Counted from the stretch's first letter, positions 1 through 9,354 are shown. The stretch: DNA of 64,000 bases from SHZI01 sp031395645 (GCA_031395645.1 JANNJM010000098.1:1-64000); one strand, 5' to 3'. Notes: generated from the letters alone by a model not told the origin. Numbers and translations: made by a program.

Positions 1-127
1 GACACGGTGAGCGCGGAAGGGACACCCGCCCACGCTGCCGCTCGTACGGCGTGCCGGTCGCGCCTGAAGGCGCTCCTACACCGCAGCGGACACACGGCGG
101 GTGTCCTGTCCGGCGCTCACCGTGTCC
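1..127. repeat. Large foldback (inverted-repeat) element carrying a REP copy
   Basis: The 14 bases at 1-14 (GACACGGTGAGCGC) are exactly inverted at 113-126, and GGACACCCGCC at 20-30 is inverted at 96-106. The whole segment can therefore fold into one long imperfect stem whose loop holds a REP-like palindrome (58-79). A competing hairpin pairs TCCTGTCCGG (104-113) with CCGGACAGGA (137-146). It resembles a small non-autonomous foldback or MITE-like element. The left boundary may lie outside the window, so its full extent and any target duplication cannot be judged. No coding capacity is evident in 1-214. Confidence 0.55.
58..79 (-). repeat. REP-like palindromic repeat, copy 1
   Basis: This copy matches the family TCGCGCCTGAAGGCG + CTCCTAC, read on the reverse strand as GTAGGAGCGCC + TTCAGGCGCGA. 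GCGCC/GGCGC forms the short hairpin stem. Similar GTAGGAGC...TTCAGCCGCGA palindromes are known from xanthomonads and pseudomonads. It lies in the loop of the foldback at 1-127. Confidence 0.75.
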
Positions 128-183
128 TCACGGTAGCCGGACAGGATTTCCCGCTGGGGGGCCGCGGGCTACGGAGGAAGGGA

Positions 184-218
184 TCGCGCCTGAAGGCGCT
201 CCTACAAGGCGCTCCTAC
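184..218 (-). repeat. REP-like repeat, copy 2, with a partial tandem copy
   Basis: A full copy at 184-205 is followed directly by a 13-base partial duplicate at 206-218 (AAGGCGCTCCTAC). The CTA at 215-217 within the partial copy is the TAG stop codon of the neighbouring GGDEF-EAL gene on the minus strand. Confidence 0.75.
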
Positions 219-2539
219 AGCACGGCCAGTGCAGTACCGGGCTCGCCGAGGCGGTGTGGCCGATCGATGAAGTTGCCCTGAATGAAATCCACACCAACGG
301 ATCGCAGGGCCTCGAAGTCCGCCTGGGTCTCCACCTGTTCTGCGATGACGCGAAATCCGAGGATCCTCGCAACCCCGGTGACGGCGGTCACGACCTGATG
401 GTTCAGGGTCTCCGGCCGCAGATCACGCGTGTAGGTGCCGTCGATCTTCAGGTAGTCGATGGAGAGTTCCCGCAACGTGGTGAAGGAACCGAGGCCGCTC
501 CCGAAATCATCGAGGGCGAACTGGCAGCCGATGCCGTGTACCACCGCCACGAAGCGGCGTGCCAGATCAAAGCGCTCCATCACCGCCGACTCGCTGACCT
601 CGAAGCAGATCCGGTAGGGCGGAACCTGGCTGTGATCGAGGCATTCGACCACGAAATCGAGAAAGCCCTCCTCGGCAAGGGCCTGAGCTGAGAGGTTGAT
701 ACTGCAGCTCCGCTCATCGGGCAAACGAATCGCGCCGTGCGCGATGGCGGACAAAGTGGCCTGAACCACCCACCGGTCAACGCTGGCCATCAGCTGGTAG
801 CGCTCCGCGGCGGGGATGAACTGGCGGGGCGGAACAAGCTTGCCATCTTCATCCAGCATCCGCAGCAGGACCTCAAGCGCGGGGCCACGCGTCACGCGGC
901 CGGCCGTCGAGATGATCGGCTGGGCGTGGATTTCAAAGCGATTCTCCCGCAACGCGACCTGCAGCTGGCGCAGCCAGTGGATATCGCCGCGCTGGCGCGC
1001 AGATACCTCGTCGCGTGCCGAGTAGACGTGGACGCGACCACGGCCCTGCTGCTTGGCCACGTAGCAGGCCGAATCTGCGGCACTCAGCAGGTCCTTCAGC
1101 GTGCCCGTTTCCCGTGCCACCTCGACGAGCCCGATGCTGATGCCGACCGTGAAGATCCGGTCCTGCCAGACAAAGCGATAGTCACGGATGGCGTTGCACA
1201 CGTCGTCGGCGATCTGGCGTGACTTGTCGAGCGGGCAGCGGACCAACAGCATTCCGAACTCGTCCCCGCCCAGGCGCGCCACGAAGTCCGAGTCGCGGAC
1301 CTGGTCGCGGATCAGCTTGGCAATTTCCCGGAGCATGTTGTCACCAGCCAGGTGACCGCAGGTGTCGTTAACTGCCTTGAAGCGGTCCAGGTCCATGTAA
1401 CAGAGGACGGAATTTACCGAATCGCCACGGCCGCTTTCCAGGGCGTCGGCAAGCTGTCGCTCAAACTCCATGCGGTTGATCAGCCCCGTCAGGGCATCGT
1501 GGGCTGCCTGGTAGGAAATCCGGCGCGTGAGCCCGCGAATCTCGGTGACGTCATGCATGATGACCACGGCACCCGCGACCGTCTCACCGGCGCCGATGAT
1601 CGGTGATGCCGTCAGCTCGACCGACAGCTCCCGGCTGCCATCTGACGAGATCATCAGTGCCCGGCGGCCGAGGCCGACCTGGCGCCGCTCGGACAGGCAG
1701 CGCGCCACGGGATCACCGAGGTCCTTGCGGTCGTTTTCCTCAACCAGGGTCATCAGGTCGGTCATGCGCTTGCCGATGGCATTTTCTCGGGTTGTGCCGG
1801 TCAGCTTCTCAGCAGCACCGTTCAGGTAATCGATGACGCCGTCCGTATCGGCCGTGATGACGCCTTCGCCGATCGATTCCAGGGTGATCTGGGCCTGCTG
1901 CTTGCCGCGCCCCAGGTTTGCTTCGATGCTCTTTCGGTAGCTCACGTCCCGGGCAATCGACAGGATCGCCTTTTGCCCCCGGTAGTCGATCATCGTCCCG
2001 GCTGCCTCGACCCAGAGTCCGCCCTCCTCGCCAGAAATCAGCTGGATCTCGTAGCGGTCGGGAACCGGCTCCCCGGCCAGGCGGCCGGCAATGTTCTTGC
2101 GGGTCATGGCGCGGTAGGCGGGTCGGACCAGGTCGGTAACCTCACGACCGGCCAGTTGCTCCGCTGTCAGGCCCATCAGGGCGCCGGCGGCGCTATTGGC
2201 GAAGATCACCCGGTCCCTGTGCACCAGGACGACCTCAGGCATGGTGTTGGCGAGATCCTGGAACAATGCCTCCCGTTGCCGCATCTGGCGGTCCTTGGTG
2301 TTCAGGGCGTCGAACAGGCGATTGACGTTGTCGCCGAGCAGGCTGATCTCGGCGGCGCTACTGGCGGGCAGGCTCACGCGCTTGCCAAAGATGGCGGCCT
2401 CGGCCGCCTCGATGATTTCACGGTTCAGGCTCGCGACGCCGCGGGCGTAGTCCCCGCGGGTGCGCCACAGAAAGACGCAGGTACCAGCGAGCCCGAGGCA
2501 GGTCAGGGCGAGCGCCAGGATCAACCACGTCTCAGTCAT
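215..2539 (-). CDS. PAS-GGDEF-EAL cyclic-di-GMP signalling protein
   Basis: The 774-residue protein has one N-terminal membrane helix (about residues 5-25), a short linker, two PAS domains (about 85-210 and 210-330), a GGDEF domain and a C-terminal EAL domain. The GGDEF active site is intact (RLGGDEFGML), so diguanylate cyclase activity is likely. The EAL signature reads EVL, but the metal-binding glutamate is kept, and DDFGSGLGS and AEQVET are also present, so c-di-GMP phosphodiesterase activity is possible. Which activity dominates cannot be told from sequence. It probably senses a signal through PAS and sets local c-di-GMP. It is transcribed away from pcm, and its TAG stop lies inside a REP-like repeat. 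Confidence 0.93.
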   Translation of the reverse strand: MTETWLILALALTCLGLAGTCVFLWRTRGDYARGVASLNREIIEAAEAAIFGKRVSLPASSAAEISLLGDNVNRLFDALNTKDRQMRQREALFQDLANTMPEVVLVHRDRVIFANSAAGALMGLTAEQLAGREVTDLVRPAYRAMTRKNIAGRLAGEPVPDRYEIQLISGEEGGLWVEAAGTMIDYRGQKAILSIARDVSYRKSIEANLGRGKQQAQITLESIGEGVITADTDGVIDYLNGAAEKLTGTTRENAIGKRMTDLMTLVEENDRKDLGDPVARCLSERRQVGLGRRALMISSDGSRELSVELTASPIIGAGETVAGAVVIMHDVTEIRGLTRRISYQAAHDALTGLINRMEFERQLADALESGRGDSVNSVLCYMDLDRFKAVNDTCGHLAGDNMLREIAKLIRDQVRDSDFVARLGGDEFGMLLVRCPLDKSRQIADDVCNAIRDYRFVWQDRIFTVGISIGLVEVARETGTLKDLLSAADSACYVAKQQGRGRVHVYSARDEVSARQRGDIHWLRQLQVALRENRFEIHAQPIISTAGRVTRGPALEVLLRMLDEDGKLVPPRQFIPAAERYQLMASVDRWVVQATLSAIAHGAIRLPDERSCSINLSAQALAEEGFLDFVVECLDHSQVPPYRICFEVSESAVMERFDLARRFVAVVHGIGCQFALDDFGSGLGSFTTLRELSIDYLKIDGTYTRDLRPETLNHQVVTAVTGVARILGFRVIAEQVETQADFEALRSVGVDFIQGNFIDRPHRLGEPGTALAVL

Positions 2540-2746
2540 TCGGGTCTTGCTATGGAGGATTCAGCCGGGCGCTGCTCCTCGCGGATTTTTGCGCTGGACA
2601 CTGGCGCGGACCGGCCTCGCGGACACTTTGAAGCATAGCCGATGGCCCGTTCCCGGAACGCCGCAGTTCACCATAATCCGCCGGACATGGCTTTAAGCCA
2701 TAATATTGTCTCCGGCTGGCAATCTCCTTACCCTAAGACCCTCCCG

Positions 2747-3403
2747 ATGACCATGAATATCGAAAACGCTCGCACCCAGATGGTGAACCAGCAGGTGCGG
2801 GCCTGGGACGTGCTTGACCCGGCCGTACTCGCCGTCCTGACCCAGGTCCCCCGGGAGCAGTTCGTCCCGCTGCGCTTGCGCAACCTCGCGTTTGCCGACA
2901 CGGCCGTCCCGATCGGCAGCGGCCAGGTGATGCTCACGCCGCAGGTCGAAGGCCGACTGCTGCAGTCCCTCGCCATTGCCGGGACGGACCGGGTGCTGGA
3001 GGTCGGCACGGGCAGCGGATTTCTGACCGCCTGCCTGGCCCGCCTGGCCCGCCAGGTGACGAGCCTAGAGATCCTGCCGGAACTGGCCGACGAAGCCCGC
3101 CGGAACCTCGGACTGGTGTCAACGTGGAATGCCGAAGTACGCACCGCCGACGTTTTCGGCTACCGTCCGGACGAGCCCTACGACGTGATCGCACTGACCG
3201 GTTCCCTGCCGGAGCCCGACCCGCGCTTTCAACACTGGCTGGCCGAAGGCGGCCGTCTGTTCGTGGTCACCGGCGAAGCCCCGCTGATGCAGGCAAAACT
3301 GGTGACACGCCACGGACCGGACCAGTGGTCCACCACAACGCTGTTCGAAACTTCGCTGCCGGCACTACTGCACGCGTCGTCGCCGTCGAAGTTCAGATTC
3401 TGA
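2747..3403 (+). CDS. pcm: Protein-L-isoaspartate O-methyltransferase
   Basis: This 218-residue cytosolic enzyme would repair isoaspartyl damage by methylating the isoaspartate carboxyl group with S-adenosylmethionine. The SAM-binding motif I is clear (LEVGTGSGFLTACLA), as is the family N-terminal segment with REQFVP. I chose the ATG at 2747 because the longer frame upstream has no homology-like sequence; a second ATG at 2753 is also possible. The TolC-type gene starts 11 nt after the stop, so the two are probably cotranscribed. A pcm-tolC-waaA neighbourhood recurs in related gammaproteobacteria. The residues near the SAM site look normal, and the alternative of an unrelated class I methyltransferase is less likely. 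Confidence 0.9.
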   Translation: MTMNIENARTQMVNQQVRAWDVLDPAVLAVLTQVPREQFVPLRLRNLAFADTAVPIGSGQVMLTPQVEGRLLQSLAIAGTDRVLEVGTGSGFLTACLARLARQVTSLEILPELADEARRNLGLVSTWNAEVRTADVFGYRPDEPYDVIALTGSLPEPDPRFQHWLAEGGRLFVVTGEAPLMQAKLVTRHGPDQWSTTTLFETSLPALLHASSPSKFRF

Positions 3404-3413
3404 AAATTCTGGA

Positions 3414-4832
3414 ATGGATGTCATGAGAAAAGTATTGATGCTGCTGCCCGTTGCGGCGCTACTGGCCTCGAGCCTGGCGTCGGCCGACACGCTGTTACAA
3501 ATCTTTGAGAAAGCGGTGCAGAGTGATCCGGAGATCCGGGAGGCGGAGGCAAACCAGCTTGCTGCGCGCCAAGGCAAACCCATTGCGCGCGGCAGCTTGC
3601 TGCCGCAAATTACTGGTCGGGGCGATTTCTCCAAGCAGCGGACGGAGAGCGAAACGACGAGCAATGATGCCCAATCCGGCTTGTTCGAGCTCAACACAAA
3701 GAGAAGGACTGACGGCCCAAGCTGGAGCCTGGACCTCAGTCAGAGTCTCTTCAGATGGGATAAGTGGGTACGACTCGGCCAGGCCGATAAGCAGGCAACC
3801 CAAGCAGACGCAGACTATCAGGCGGCGTATCAATCCCTGATAGTCAGAGTGTCGGAAGCCTATTTCAGTGTGCTCGCCGCCGAAGACGCGCTCGCCTCCG
3901 AACAGGCAGCCAAAGACGCCATCGGACGACAGCTGGAACAGGCGCAGAAGCGCTTTGAAGTCGGCCTCATTGCCATCACCGACGTGCAGGAGGCCCAGGC
4001 GGCCTACGACCAGGCTCTGGCAGCCGAGATCCTCGCGAAGCGCACATTGGCCAACAACAAAGAGGTCGTGCGGGCCATTACAGACGAGTTTCCAACGCCC
4101 TTGGCAAAGCCTGCTGCAGACATCCCCCTTCTTCCGCCGACGCCACAGGACGAAGATCAGTGGGTTGCGACAGCCATGCGGCAGAATCTGACGCTCATTT
4201 CGAGCCAGGTGGGCGCCGAGATCGCCAAGGACGATATCAGTCTGGCCAGAACGGGCCACTACCCGACGGTGGATTTCGTTGCGTCCACTGGAAATATTGA
4301 CACTAGCGGCAACCAGTTCTCCTCCGTGCCACCGCCTGGAGCCACCAATCCGGTGGGCTTCAATCAGGATACGGACCAGTTCGGTATCCAGGTCCAAGTC
4401 CCGATCTTCAGCGGCGGCACGACTTCAGCTCAAGTCCAGCAAGCCGTTTATCGTCACCGCGCGGCCCGCGAACGCCTGGAGCGTACTGCCCGTGAAACCG
4501 AGCGCCAGACCCGCGACGCCTACCTCGGCGTAATCACCGGCATCTCGCGGGTGCAGGCGCTAAAACAGGCATTCGAGTCGTCCAAGACAGCGCTGAAAGC
4601 CACCGAAGCCGGCTACGATGTAGGCACGCGGACCACAGTCGACGTCCTCGACGCCCGGCGGAAAGTGTTTGTTGCGGAGACGGTTTACCTGCGGAGCCGC
4701 TACGACTATCTGATCAATGCCCTGCGGCTGAAGCAGGCGGCCGGCACTCTGGCCACAGAAGACATCGCCAAGATCGACGGACTGCTGACCGACGTCGCCT
4801 CAGTCGATCAGCGGATCAATCAGCGCGAGTAG
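3414..4832 (+). CDS. tolC: TolC-family outer-membrane efflux channel
   Basis: The 472-residue protein begins with a signal peptide (MRKVLMLLPVAALLASSLASA if the ATG at 3423 is used; the ATG at 3414 adds three residues). Two tandem OEP repeats follow, each rich in long helices and ending in coiled-coil-like segments with the typical AYxxV/LxAxxxL pattern. It would form the trimeric outer-membrane duct for type I secretion or RND/MFS efflux. It follows pcm by 11 nt and its end overlaps convergent waaA by 33 nt. No inner-membrane partner is adjacent. The nearest HlyD-type adaptor in the window is the fusion protein at 52109-54187. Confidence 0.92.
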   Translation: MDVMRKVLMLLPVAALLASSLASADTLLQIFEKAVQSDPEIREAEANQLAARQGKPIARGSLLPQITGRGDFSKQRTESETTSNDAQSGLFELNTKRRTDGPSWSLDLSQSLFRWDKWVRLGQADKQATQADADYQAAYQSLIVRVSEAYFSVLAAEDALASEQAAKDAIGRQLEQAQKRFEVGLIAITDVQEAQAAYDQALAAEILAKRTLANNKEVVRAITDEFPTPLAKPAADIPLLPPTPQDEDQWVATAMRQNLTLISSQVGAEIAKDDISLARTGHYPTVDFVASTGNIDTSGNQFSSVPPPGATNPVGFNQDTDQFGIQVQVPIFSGGTTSAQVQQAVYRHRAARERLERTARETERQTRDAYLGVITGISRVQALKQAFESSKTALKATEAGYDVGTRTTVDVLDARRKVFVAETVYLRSRYDYLINALRLKQAAGTLATEDIAKIDGLLTDVASVDQRINQRE

Positions 4833-6119
4833 CCGGTCCAGGGCGCCGCGGTTAGCCAGGATGGCCTGGCTGCCCGCCGCGCCCCGCTTGCGGCGCTCGG
4901 CCTCGTCGCCGAGCAGCCAGCTTACTTCCGCGGCCAGGCCCGCCCAGTCCGGCACTTCCAGCGCCGCGCCGCAGTCCATCAGCAGCTCGGCAATGTCCGC
5001 CGCGTTCTCGTTGTGGGGTCCAGTGACTACAGGCACCGAAAGCGCCACGGGCTCCAGCAGATTGTGGCCACCGATCCGGACCAGGCTGCCGCCGACGAAG
5101 GCCACGTCGGCGGCAGCGTAGAACGTCGTCAGCTCGCCCATCGTGTCGCCCAGCAGGACGCGCGTGCCGGGACCGGCGAGCGCTGCGCTACTACGGGTTA
5201 CGTAATCGATCTTGCGGCCGTCCAGCAGTGCGGCCACCTGTCCGAAGCGCTCCGGGTGCCGGGGAACCAGCACCAGCAGTGCTGCGGGGTGTTGTTCGAG
5301 AATCCGGACGTGGGCATCGAGCACGGCTGCTTCCTCGCCATCGTGCGTGCTGGCCGCCACCCACACAGGGCGGCCCCGTGCCTGCTGGTCACGCAACTCG
5401 CGGCCGCGGGTGGCGATCTCCGCCGGTAGTTCGAAATCGAATTTGATATTGCCCGTGACGTGAGTACGAGCCGGATTTGCACCCAGCGAACGGAAGCGGT
5501 CAGCGTCTATTGGCGTCTGGGCAGCAATCACGATGCCGTTCGAAAGGGTGCCGCGAAAAAGCGGAACGAGCTGACGGTAATAGCGCACAGAACGGAGCGA
5601 AACCCGGGCACTGGCCAGCACCAGCGGGACCTGACGCTGGCCGCACTCGTGGTAGAGGTTTGGCCACAGCTCCGTCTCCATGATGATGGCCAGTGACGGC
5701 CTCGCCCAGTCGAAGAAGCGACGCACGGCAGCGGCGAGATCGTAGGGCACGTAGCTGTGAATCACCGCAGTGCCGAACAGTGCACGCACCCGCTCCGAAC
5801 CGGTCGGGGTCATGGTGGTCAGCACGAGGGGAACGTCCGGATGGCGCTTCAGCAGCGCGCGCACCAGGGGCGCCGCGGCCTGGACTTCGCCAACCGAAAC
5901 CGCGTGCACCCAGATGGAGGAGCGGGTCAGCTGCGGCATGCCAAACCCGAAGCGCTCGCCGATGCGCCGCCGGTAGCCCGGCACGCGCAAGCCGCGCCAT
6001 ACCAGATGGAACAGCAGCAACGGCACCACCAGGTAAGTCAGGATGACGTAGGCAACCCGCAGCCAGGACGTGGCTCCGGCCGCCGGCGGCTGGCCGGAGT
6101 CGCTCTGGGGCCGGGCCAC
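4800..6119 (-). CDS. waaA: 3-deoxy-D-manno-octulosonic acid (Kdo) transferase
   Basis: WaaA transfers Kdo from CMP-Kdo to lipid A precursors at the inner membrane. The 439-residue protein has an N-terminal membrane anchor (VAYVILTYLVVPLLLFHLVW), the GT30 domain with HAVSVGEVQAA, TELWPN and SARVS, and a C-terminal GT-B half with GGSLVRIGGHN and LLEPVA. The length fits the family (about 425 residues). The start used is GTG at 6119, giving a short extra N-terminus; a later GTG just before the membrane helix could also serve. Its stop overlaps the end of the convergent TolC gene. nrdJb lies 37 nt upstream on the same strand. Confidence 0.93.
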   Translation of the reverse strand: MARPQSDSGQPPAAGATSWLRVAYVILTYLVVPLLLFHLVWRGLRVPGYRRRIGERFGFGMPQLTRSSIWVHAVSVGEVQAAAPLVRALLKRHPDVPLVLTTMTPTGSERVRALFGTAVIHSYVPYDLAAAVRRFFDWARPSLAIIMETELWPNLYHECGQRQVPLVLASARVSLRSVRYYRQLVPLFRGTLSNGIVIAAQTPIDADRFRSLGANPARTHVTGNIKFDFELPAEIATRGRELRDQQARGRPVWVAASTHDGEEAAVLDAHVRILEQHPAALLVLVPRHPERFGQVAALLDGRKIDYVTRSSAALAGPGTRVLLGDTMGELTTFYAAADVAFVGGSLVRIGGHNLLEPVALSVPVVTGPHNENAADIAELLMDCGAALEVPDWAGLAAEVSWLLGDEAERRKRGAAGSQAILANRGALDRLLALIDPLID

Positions 6120-6156
6120 GGTGCTTAGCTCTGTGTCAGCCTCACCCGCACCGGGC

Positions 6157-6909
6157 CTATCCGCACTTTGAGTCCCCGCAGGCCAGACAGGTCATGCACC
6201 CATCGAGAAAAACCACGGCGGCAGCGCTGCAGCCACCGCACATTTGCGCCCCAGCGGGGTACTCACTGCGCGCAAAGGCGTCCTGCTGGCGCTTCTGGTC
6301 CTCGAACTCGCGACGCTTCTGCTCGACGAGTTTCCGTTTGTGCTCGTCCATGGAATCCGGGGGCAGCAGGCCGATGAACCGGAGGTGCTTTTCCACGATG
6401 TGGCCAAGTTCGGCAATGATCGAGGGCATGAACTTCCCACCCGGCTGCCAGTAGCCGCCACGCGGATCGAACACGGCCTTGAGTTCGTCAACCATGAAGG
6501 CTACGTCGCCGCCCTTGCGAAATACCGCAGACATCAGTCGGGTGAGGGCGACGATCCACTGGTAGTGGTCAAGGTTCTTGGAATTAATAAAGATCTCGAA
6601 GGGCCGGCGCTGCTCATGCTCGGTACCGGGATTCAGGATGACGTCGTTGATGGTGACGTACATGGCATGATCCGAGACGGGCGTCTTCACCTTATACGTG
6701 GAGCCCTGGAGCATCTCCGGGCGCTCGAGCTTCTCGTGCATCCGGACCACGTTGCCTTCGACCGACAGCCGCCTGCTTGAGGCAACTTCTTCAGCCTTCT
6801 GGCTGGCCTGTTGACTGGCCTTTTGACCAGCCTTGTTCGCGGCTGCCTTGTCATCGGCTGCCTCAACCCGGTAGCCGACGATTTTCTTCTCGATCTTGAT
6901 CTTTGCCAT
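6157..6909 (-). CDS. nrdJb: NrdJb, small component of split class II ribonucleotide reductase
   Basis: This 250-residue protein corresponds to the separate C-terminal part of adenosylcobalamin-dependent ribonucleotide reductase, as known for NrdJa/NrdJb in Pseudomonas aeruginosa. It starts 11 nt after nrdJa. A lysine/alanine/glutamine-rich linker lies near residues 18-45, followed by a conserved domain with HAMYVTINDVILNPG and MPSIIAELGHIVEKHL. The C-terminus carries a dense cysteine cluster (CGGC, CMTC, ACGDSKC) suited to passing electrons from thioredoxin to the catalytic subunit or binding zinc. It probably works only with NrdJa and is controlled from the same NrdR-type operator. Confidence 0.92.
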   Translation of the reverse strand: MAKIKIEKKIVGYRVEAADDKAAANKAGQKASQQASQKAEEVASSRRLSVEGNVVRMHEKLERPEMLQGSTYKVKTPVSDHAMYVTINDVILNPGTEHEQRRPFEIFINSKNLDHYQWIVALTRLMSAVFRKGGDVAFMVDELKAVFDPRGGYWQPGGKFMPSIIAELGHIVEKHLRFIGLLPPDSMDEHKRKLVEQKRREFEDQKRQQDAFARSEYPAGAQMCGGCSAAAVVFLDGCMTCLACGDSKCG

Positions 6910-6920
6910 GGTGATATTCC

Positions 6921-9068
6921 CTAGAACTTGCCGTAGTAGCCTTCCTTGAGAGCGTCGAAAAGGTTCGCGGCGGTGTGCATTTCACCGTCGTACTCGATCT
7001 CCTCATCGCCCCGCACCGTAACTTCCGAGGCGTCATCGAGCACAAAGGTGTACTTGGTGTTCTGCAGGTCCTTCTCTTTCACGAGGACCCCCTGGAATGC
7101 TTCCGGGTTGAAACGAAAAGTCGTGCAGCCCTTGAGGCCCATTTCGTAGGCGTACATGTAGATGTCCTTGAACTCCTCGTAGTTGAAGTCCGTCGGCACG
7201 TTGGCGGTCTTGGAGATAGAGGAGTCCACCCAGCGCTGGGATGCGGCCTGGATGTCCACATGCTCCCTGGGCTTGATGTCGTCGGCTGTCACGAAGTAAT
7301 CCGGCAGCTGTTCATCCGGCTTCGTGCTGCCGGGCATGGCGGCGGCATTCACCAGCTGGCGGTACGCCAGCAGCTCGAAGGACAGGACCTCCACCTTTTC
7401 CTTCGACTTCTTGCCCTCCCGGATCACGTTACGAAAGTACTGGTGGGCAAAACTCGGCTCGATGCCGTTGCTGGCGTTATTGGCCAGCGACAACGAAATG
7501 GTGCCTGTCGGGGCGATGGAACTGTGATGGGTGAAGCGCGCACCAACCCGCTCCAGATCCTTGACCAGCTCAGGCGCCACTTCGGCCAACCGCTGCATGT
7601 AGCGGCTGTAGCGCGCGTGCAGGACGCGGCCTGGAATCCGGTCCCCGACTTTCCAGCCATCCCGGGTCATCTCCGGGCGTTTGCGCAGCATTTCCCCGGT
7701 AACGGAGAAGTCTTCGAGGAGGATCGGTGCGGGCCCCTTCTCGCGGGCCAGATCCAGGGCGGTCTCCCAGCCCGCCAGGGCCATCTCCCGGGAAACCTGG
7801 TCAGTAAAATTCACGGACTCCTTCGAGCCATAGCGCATCCGGAGCATGGTGAGCGTGGATCCAAGTCCGAGGAAGCCCATGCCATGCCGGCGTTTGCGCA
7901 GGATTTCCTCGCGCTGCCGCTGCAGCGGCAGGCCGTTGATCTCGACTACGTTGTCCAGCATCCGGGTGAAGACCTTGACGACGCGGTGGAACTCATCCCA
8001 GTCGAAACGCGCCGTCTCGGCGAAAGGCTCCAGCACAAACTTGGTCAGATTGATCGAACCCAGCAGGCACGAGCCATAGGCCGGCAGCGGCTGCTCTCCG
8101 CAGGGATTGGTTGCCCGGATGTTCTCGTCAAACCAGTTGTTGTTCATCTCATTGACGCGGTCGACGAGCACGAAGCCGGGCTCGGCAAAGTCGTAGGTCG
8201 ACGCCATGATCATGTCCCACAGGCGCCGGGCCGGCAGCTTCTTGTAGATCCGGCAGGCAATCTGCCCCTTGTCGTTCACGACGTAACCAGCCGCAGCAGG
8301 CCACTCCCGCCACAGCACCTGGTCCCGATCGGCGAGATCGAGATCAAGCTGCTCAACTTCCCGCGCGTCCAGCGGGAAGGCCAGGACCCAGTCCCGGTTG
8401 TGCTTGACGGCCTGCATGAATTCATCAGTGACCAGCAGGGAGAGATTGAACTGGCGCAGACGTCCGTCTTCCCGCTTGGCCCGGATAAAGTCGAGCACAT
8501 CGGGATGGCCAACATCAAAGGTGCCCATCTGGGCGCCACGCCGGCCCCCGGCAGACGACACGGTGAAGCACATCTTGTCGTAGATATCCATGAACGACAT
8601 CGGACCGGAGGTGTGGGCGCCGGCGCCAGACACGTAGGCTCCCTTGGGCCGCAAGGTCGAAAATTCGTAGCCAATACCGCAACCGGCCTTCAGCGTCAGT
8701 CCGGCCTCATGCACTTTGGTGAGAATGTCCTGCATGGAATCGGCGATGGTGCCGGACACCGTGCAGTTGATCGTGGAGGTGGCTGGCTTGTGCTCGCGGG
8801 CCCCGGCGTTGGAAATGATCCGGCCGGCGGGGATGGCGCCCCGCCGGAGCGCCCAGAGAAACTGCTCGAACCAGCGCTCCCGGTCATCGGGAGCCTCCAC
8901 ATCAGCCAGCGCCCGGGCAACGCGCTGGTAGGTGTCGTCCATGGTCTCGTCAACCACGTCGCCCGTCTTCGACTTCAGGCGGTACTTCTTGTCCCAGATA
9001 TCGATGGAGGCATCCTGAAAGCCGATGGTGGCTCCCCGGGTATTTTCCAACAGCACTGCTGATTTCAT
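6921..9068 (-). CDS. nrdJa: NrdJa, adenosylcobalamin-dependent ribonucleoside reductase catalytic subunit
   Basis: NrdJa makes deoxyribonucleotides from ribonucleotides using vitamin B12 radical chemistry, independent of oxygen. The 715-residue protein holds the catalytic barrel with the first redox cysteine in STINCTVSG, the thiyl-radical/acid-base motif NPCGEQPLPAYGSCLLGSIN, and the late barrel motif PTGTISLSLANNASNGIEP. The C-terminal redox part found in single-chain NrdJ is missing and is supplied by nrdJb directly downstream. The start is ATG at 9068 with a G-rich ribosome site (GGGGCGGGG) about 6 nt upstream. Expression is probably repressed by NrdR through the palindromes at 9125-9176. 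Confidence 0.95.
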   Translation of the reverse strand: MKSAVLLENTRGATIGFQDASIDIWDKKYRLKSKTGDVVDETMDDTYQRVARALADVEAPDDRERWFEQFLWALRRGAIPAGRIISNAGAREHKPATSTINCTVSGTIADSMQDILTKVHEAGLTLKAGCGIGYEFSTLRPKGAYVSGAGAHTSGPMSFMDIYDKMCFTVSSAGGRRGAQMGTFDVGHPDVLDFIRAKREDGRLRQFNLSLLVTDEFMQAVKHNRDWVLAFPLDAREVEQLDLDLADRDQVLWREWPAAAGYVVNDKGQIACRIYKKLPARRLWDMIMASTYDFAEPGFVLVDRVNEMNNNWFDENIRATNPCGEQPLPAYGSCLLGSINLTKFVLEPFAETARFDWDEFHRVVKVFTRMLDNVVEINGLPLQRQREEILRKRRHGMGFLGLGSTLTMLRMRYGSKESVNFTDQVSREMALAGWETALDLAREKGPAPILLEDFSVTGEMLRKRPEMTRDGWKVGDRIPGRVLHARYSRYMQRLAEVAPELVKDLERVGARFTHHSSIAPTGTISLSLANNASNGIEPSFAHQYFRNVIREGKKSKEKVEVLSFELLAYRQLVNAAAMPGSTKPDEQLPDYFVTADDIKPREHVDIQAASQRWVDSSISKTANVPTDFNYEEFKDIYMYAYEMGLKGCTTFRFNPEAFQGVLVKEKDLQNTKYTFVLDDASEVTVRGDEEIEYDGEMHTAANLFDALKEGYYGKF

Positions 9069-9124
9069 GATCGACCCCGCCCCTGCTCGATTTCCCGGTC
9101 ACCTCTGCCGCATAAAGTGACGAA

Positions 9125-9176
9125 AACGCCGACACAAGATGTTGTGCCGGCGTTGCTCGTACATTAGGCATCGTGT
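9125..9176 (-). promoter_or_regulatory. NrdR-box pair and extended palindrome upstream of nrdJa
   Basis: The sequence ACACAAGATGTTGTGC at 9132-9147 fits the NrdR-box pattern (acaCwAtATaTwGtgt). It sits inside a 30-base near-perfect palindrome at 9125-9154. A weaker second box (ACATTAGGCATCGTGT) lies at 9161-9176, 29 bases centre to centre, slightly less than the usual 31-32. Paired NrdR boxes are the known operator of bacterial ribonucleotide reductase genes. The location, about 65-110 bases before the nrdJa start, fits a promoter-proximal operator. Confidence 0.7.
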
Positions 9177-9229
9177 CGGTGCGTGTCAAGAATTTCTTGG
9201 CCCCGGATTCACGGCATAAAGGCATTATT

Positions 9230-9242
9230 AATCAATCGTTTG
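9230..9242 (+). promoter_or_regulatory. IHF-consensus site between nrdJa and the DegQ-type gene
   Basis: The 13 bases AATCAATCGTTTG match the IHF consensus WATCARNNNNTTR in every defined position. They lie within the only markedly AT-rich stretch (about 9218-9260) of this intergenic region. The motif is short, so a chance match is possible. Confidence 0.35.
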
Positions 9243-9354
9243 TTCAAAACATAGCCAAATCAGTGAAGGCAACTTTTAGGTCCTGGGCCGGTCCGCGGCT
9301 ACGGCGCCGGTAACACCAGATGTTGGGTTCCGGGGCCCCCAGCTACCGCACCGC

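Noticed and set aside
1..4. Prophage or genomic-island border at the left edge
   Set aside because: No integrase, tRNA junction or phage gene is present in the first 10 kb.
6975..9062. Long open frame (695 codons) on the plus strand opposite nrdJa
   Set aside because: It mirrors nrdJa codon by codon, lacks recognisable motifs and results from the high-GC antisense effect. nrdJa has all catalytic motifs on the minus strand.
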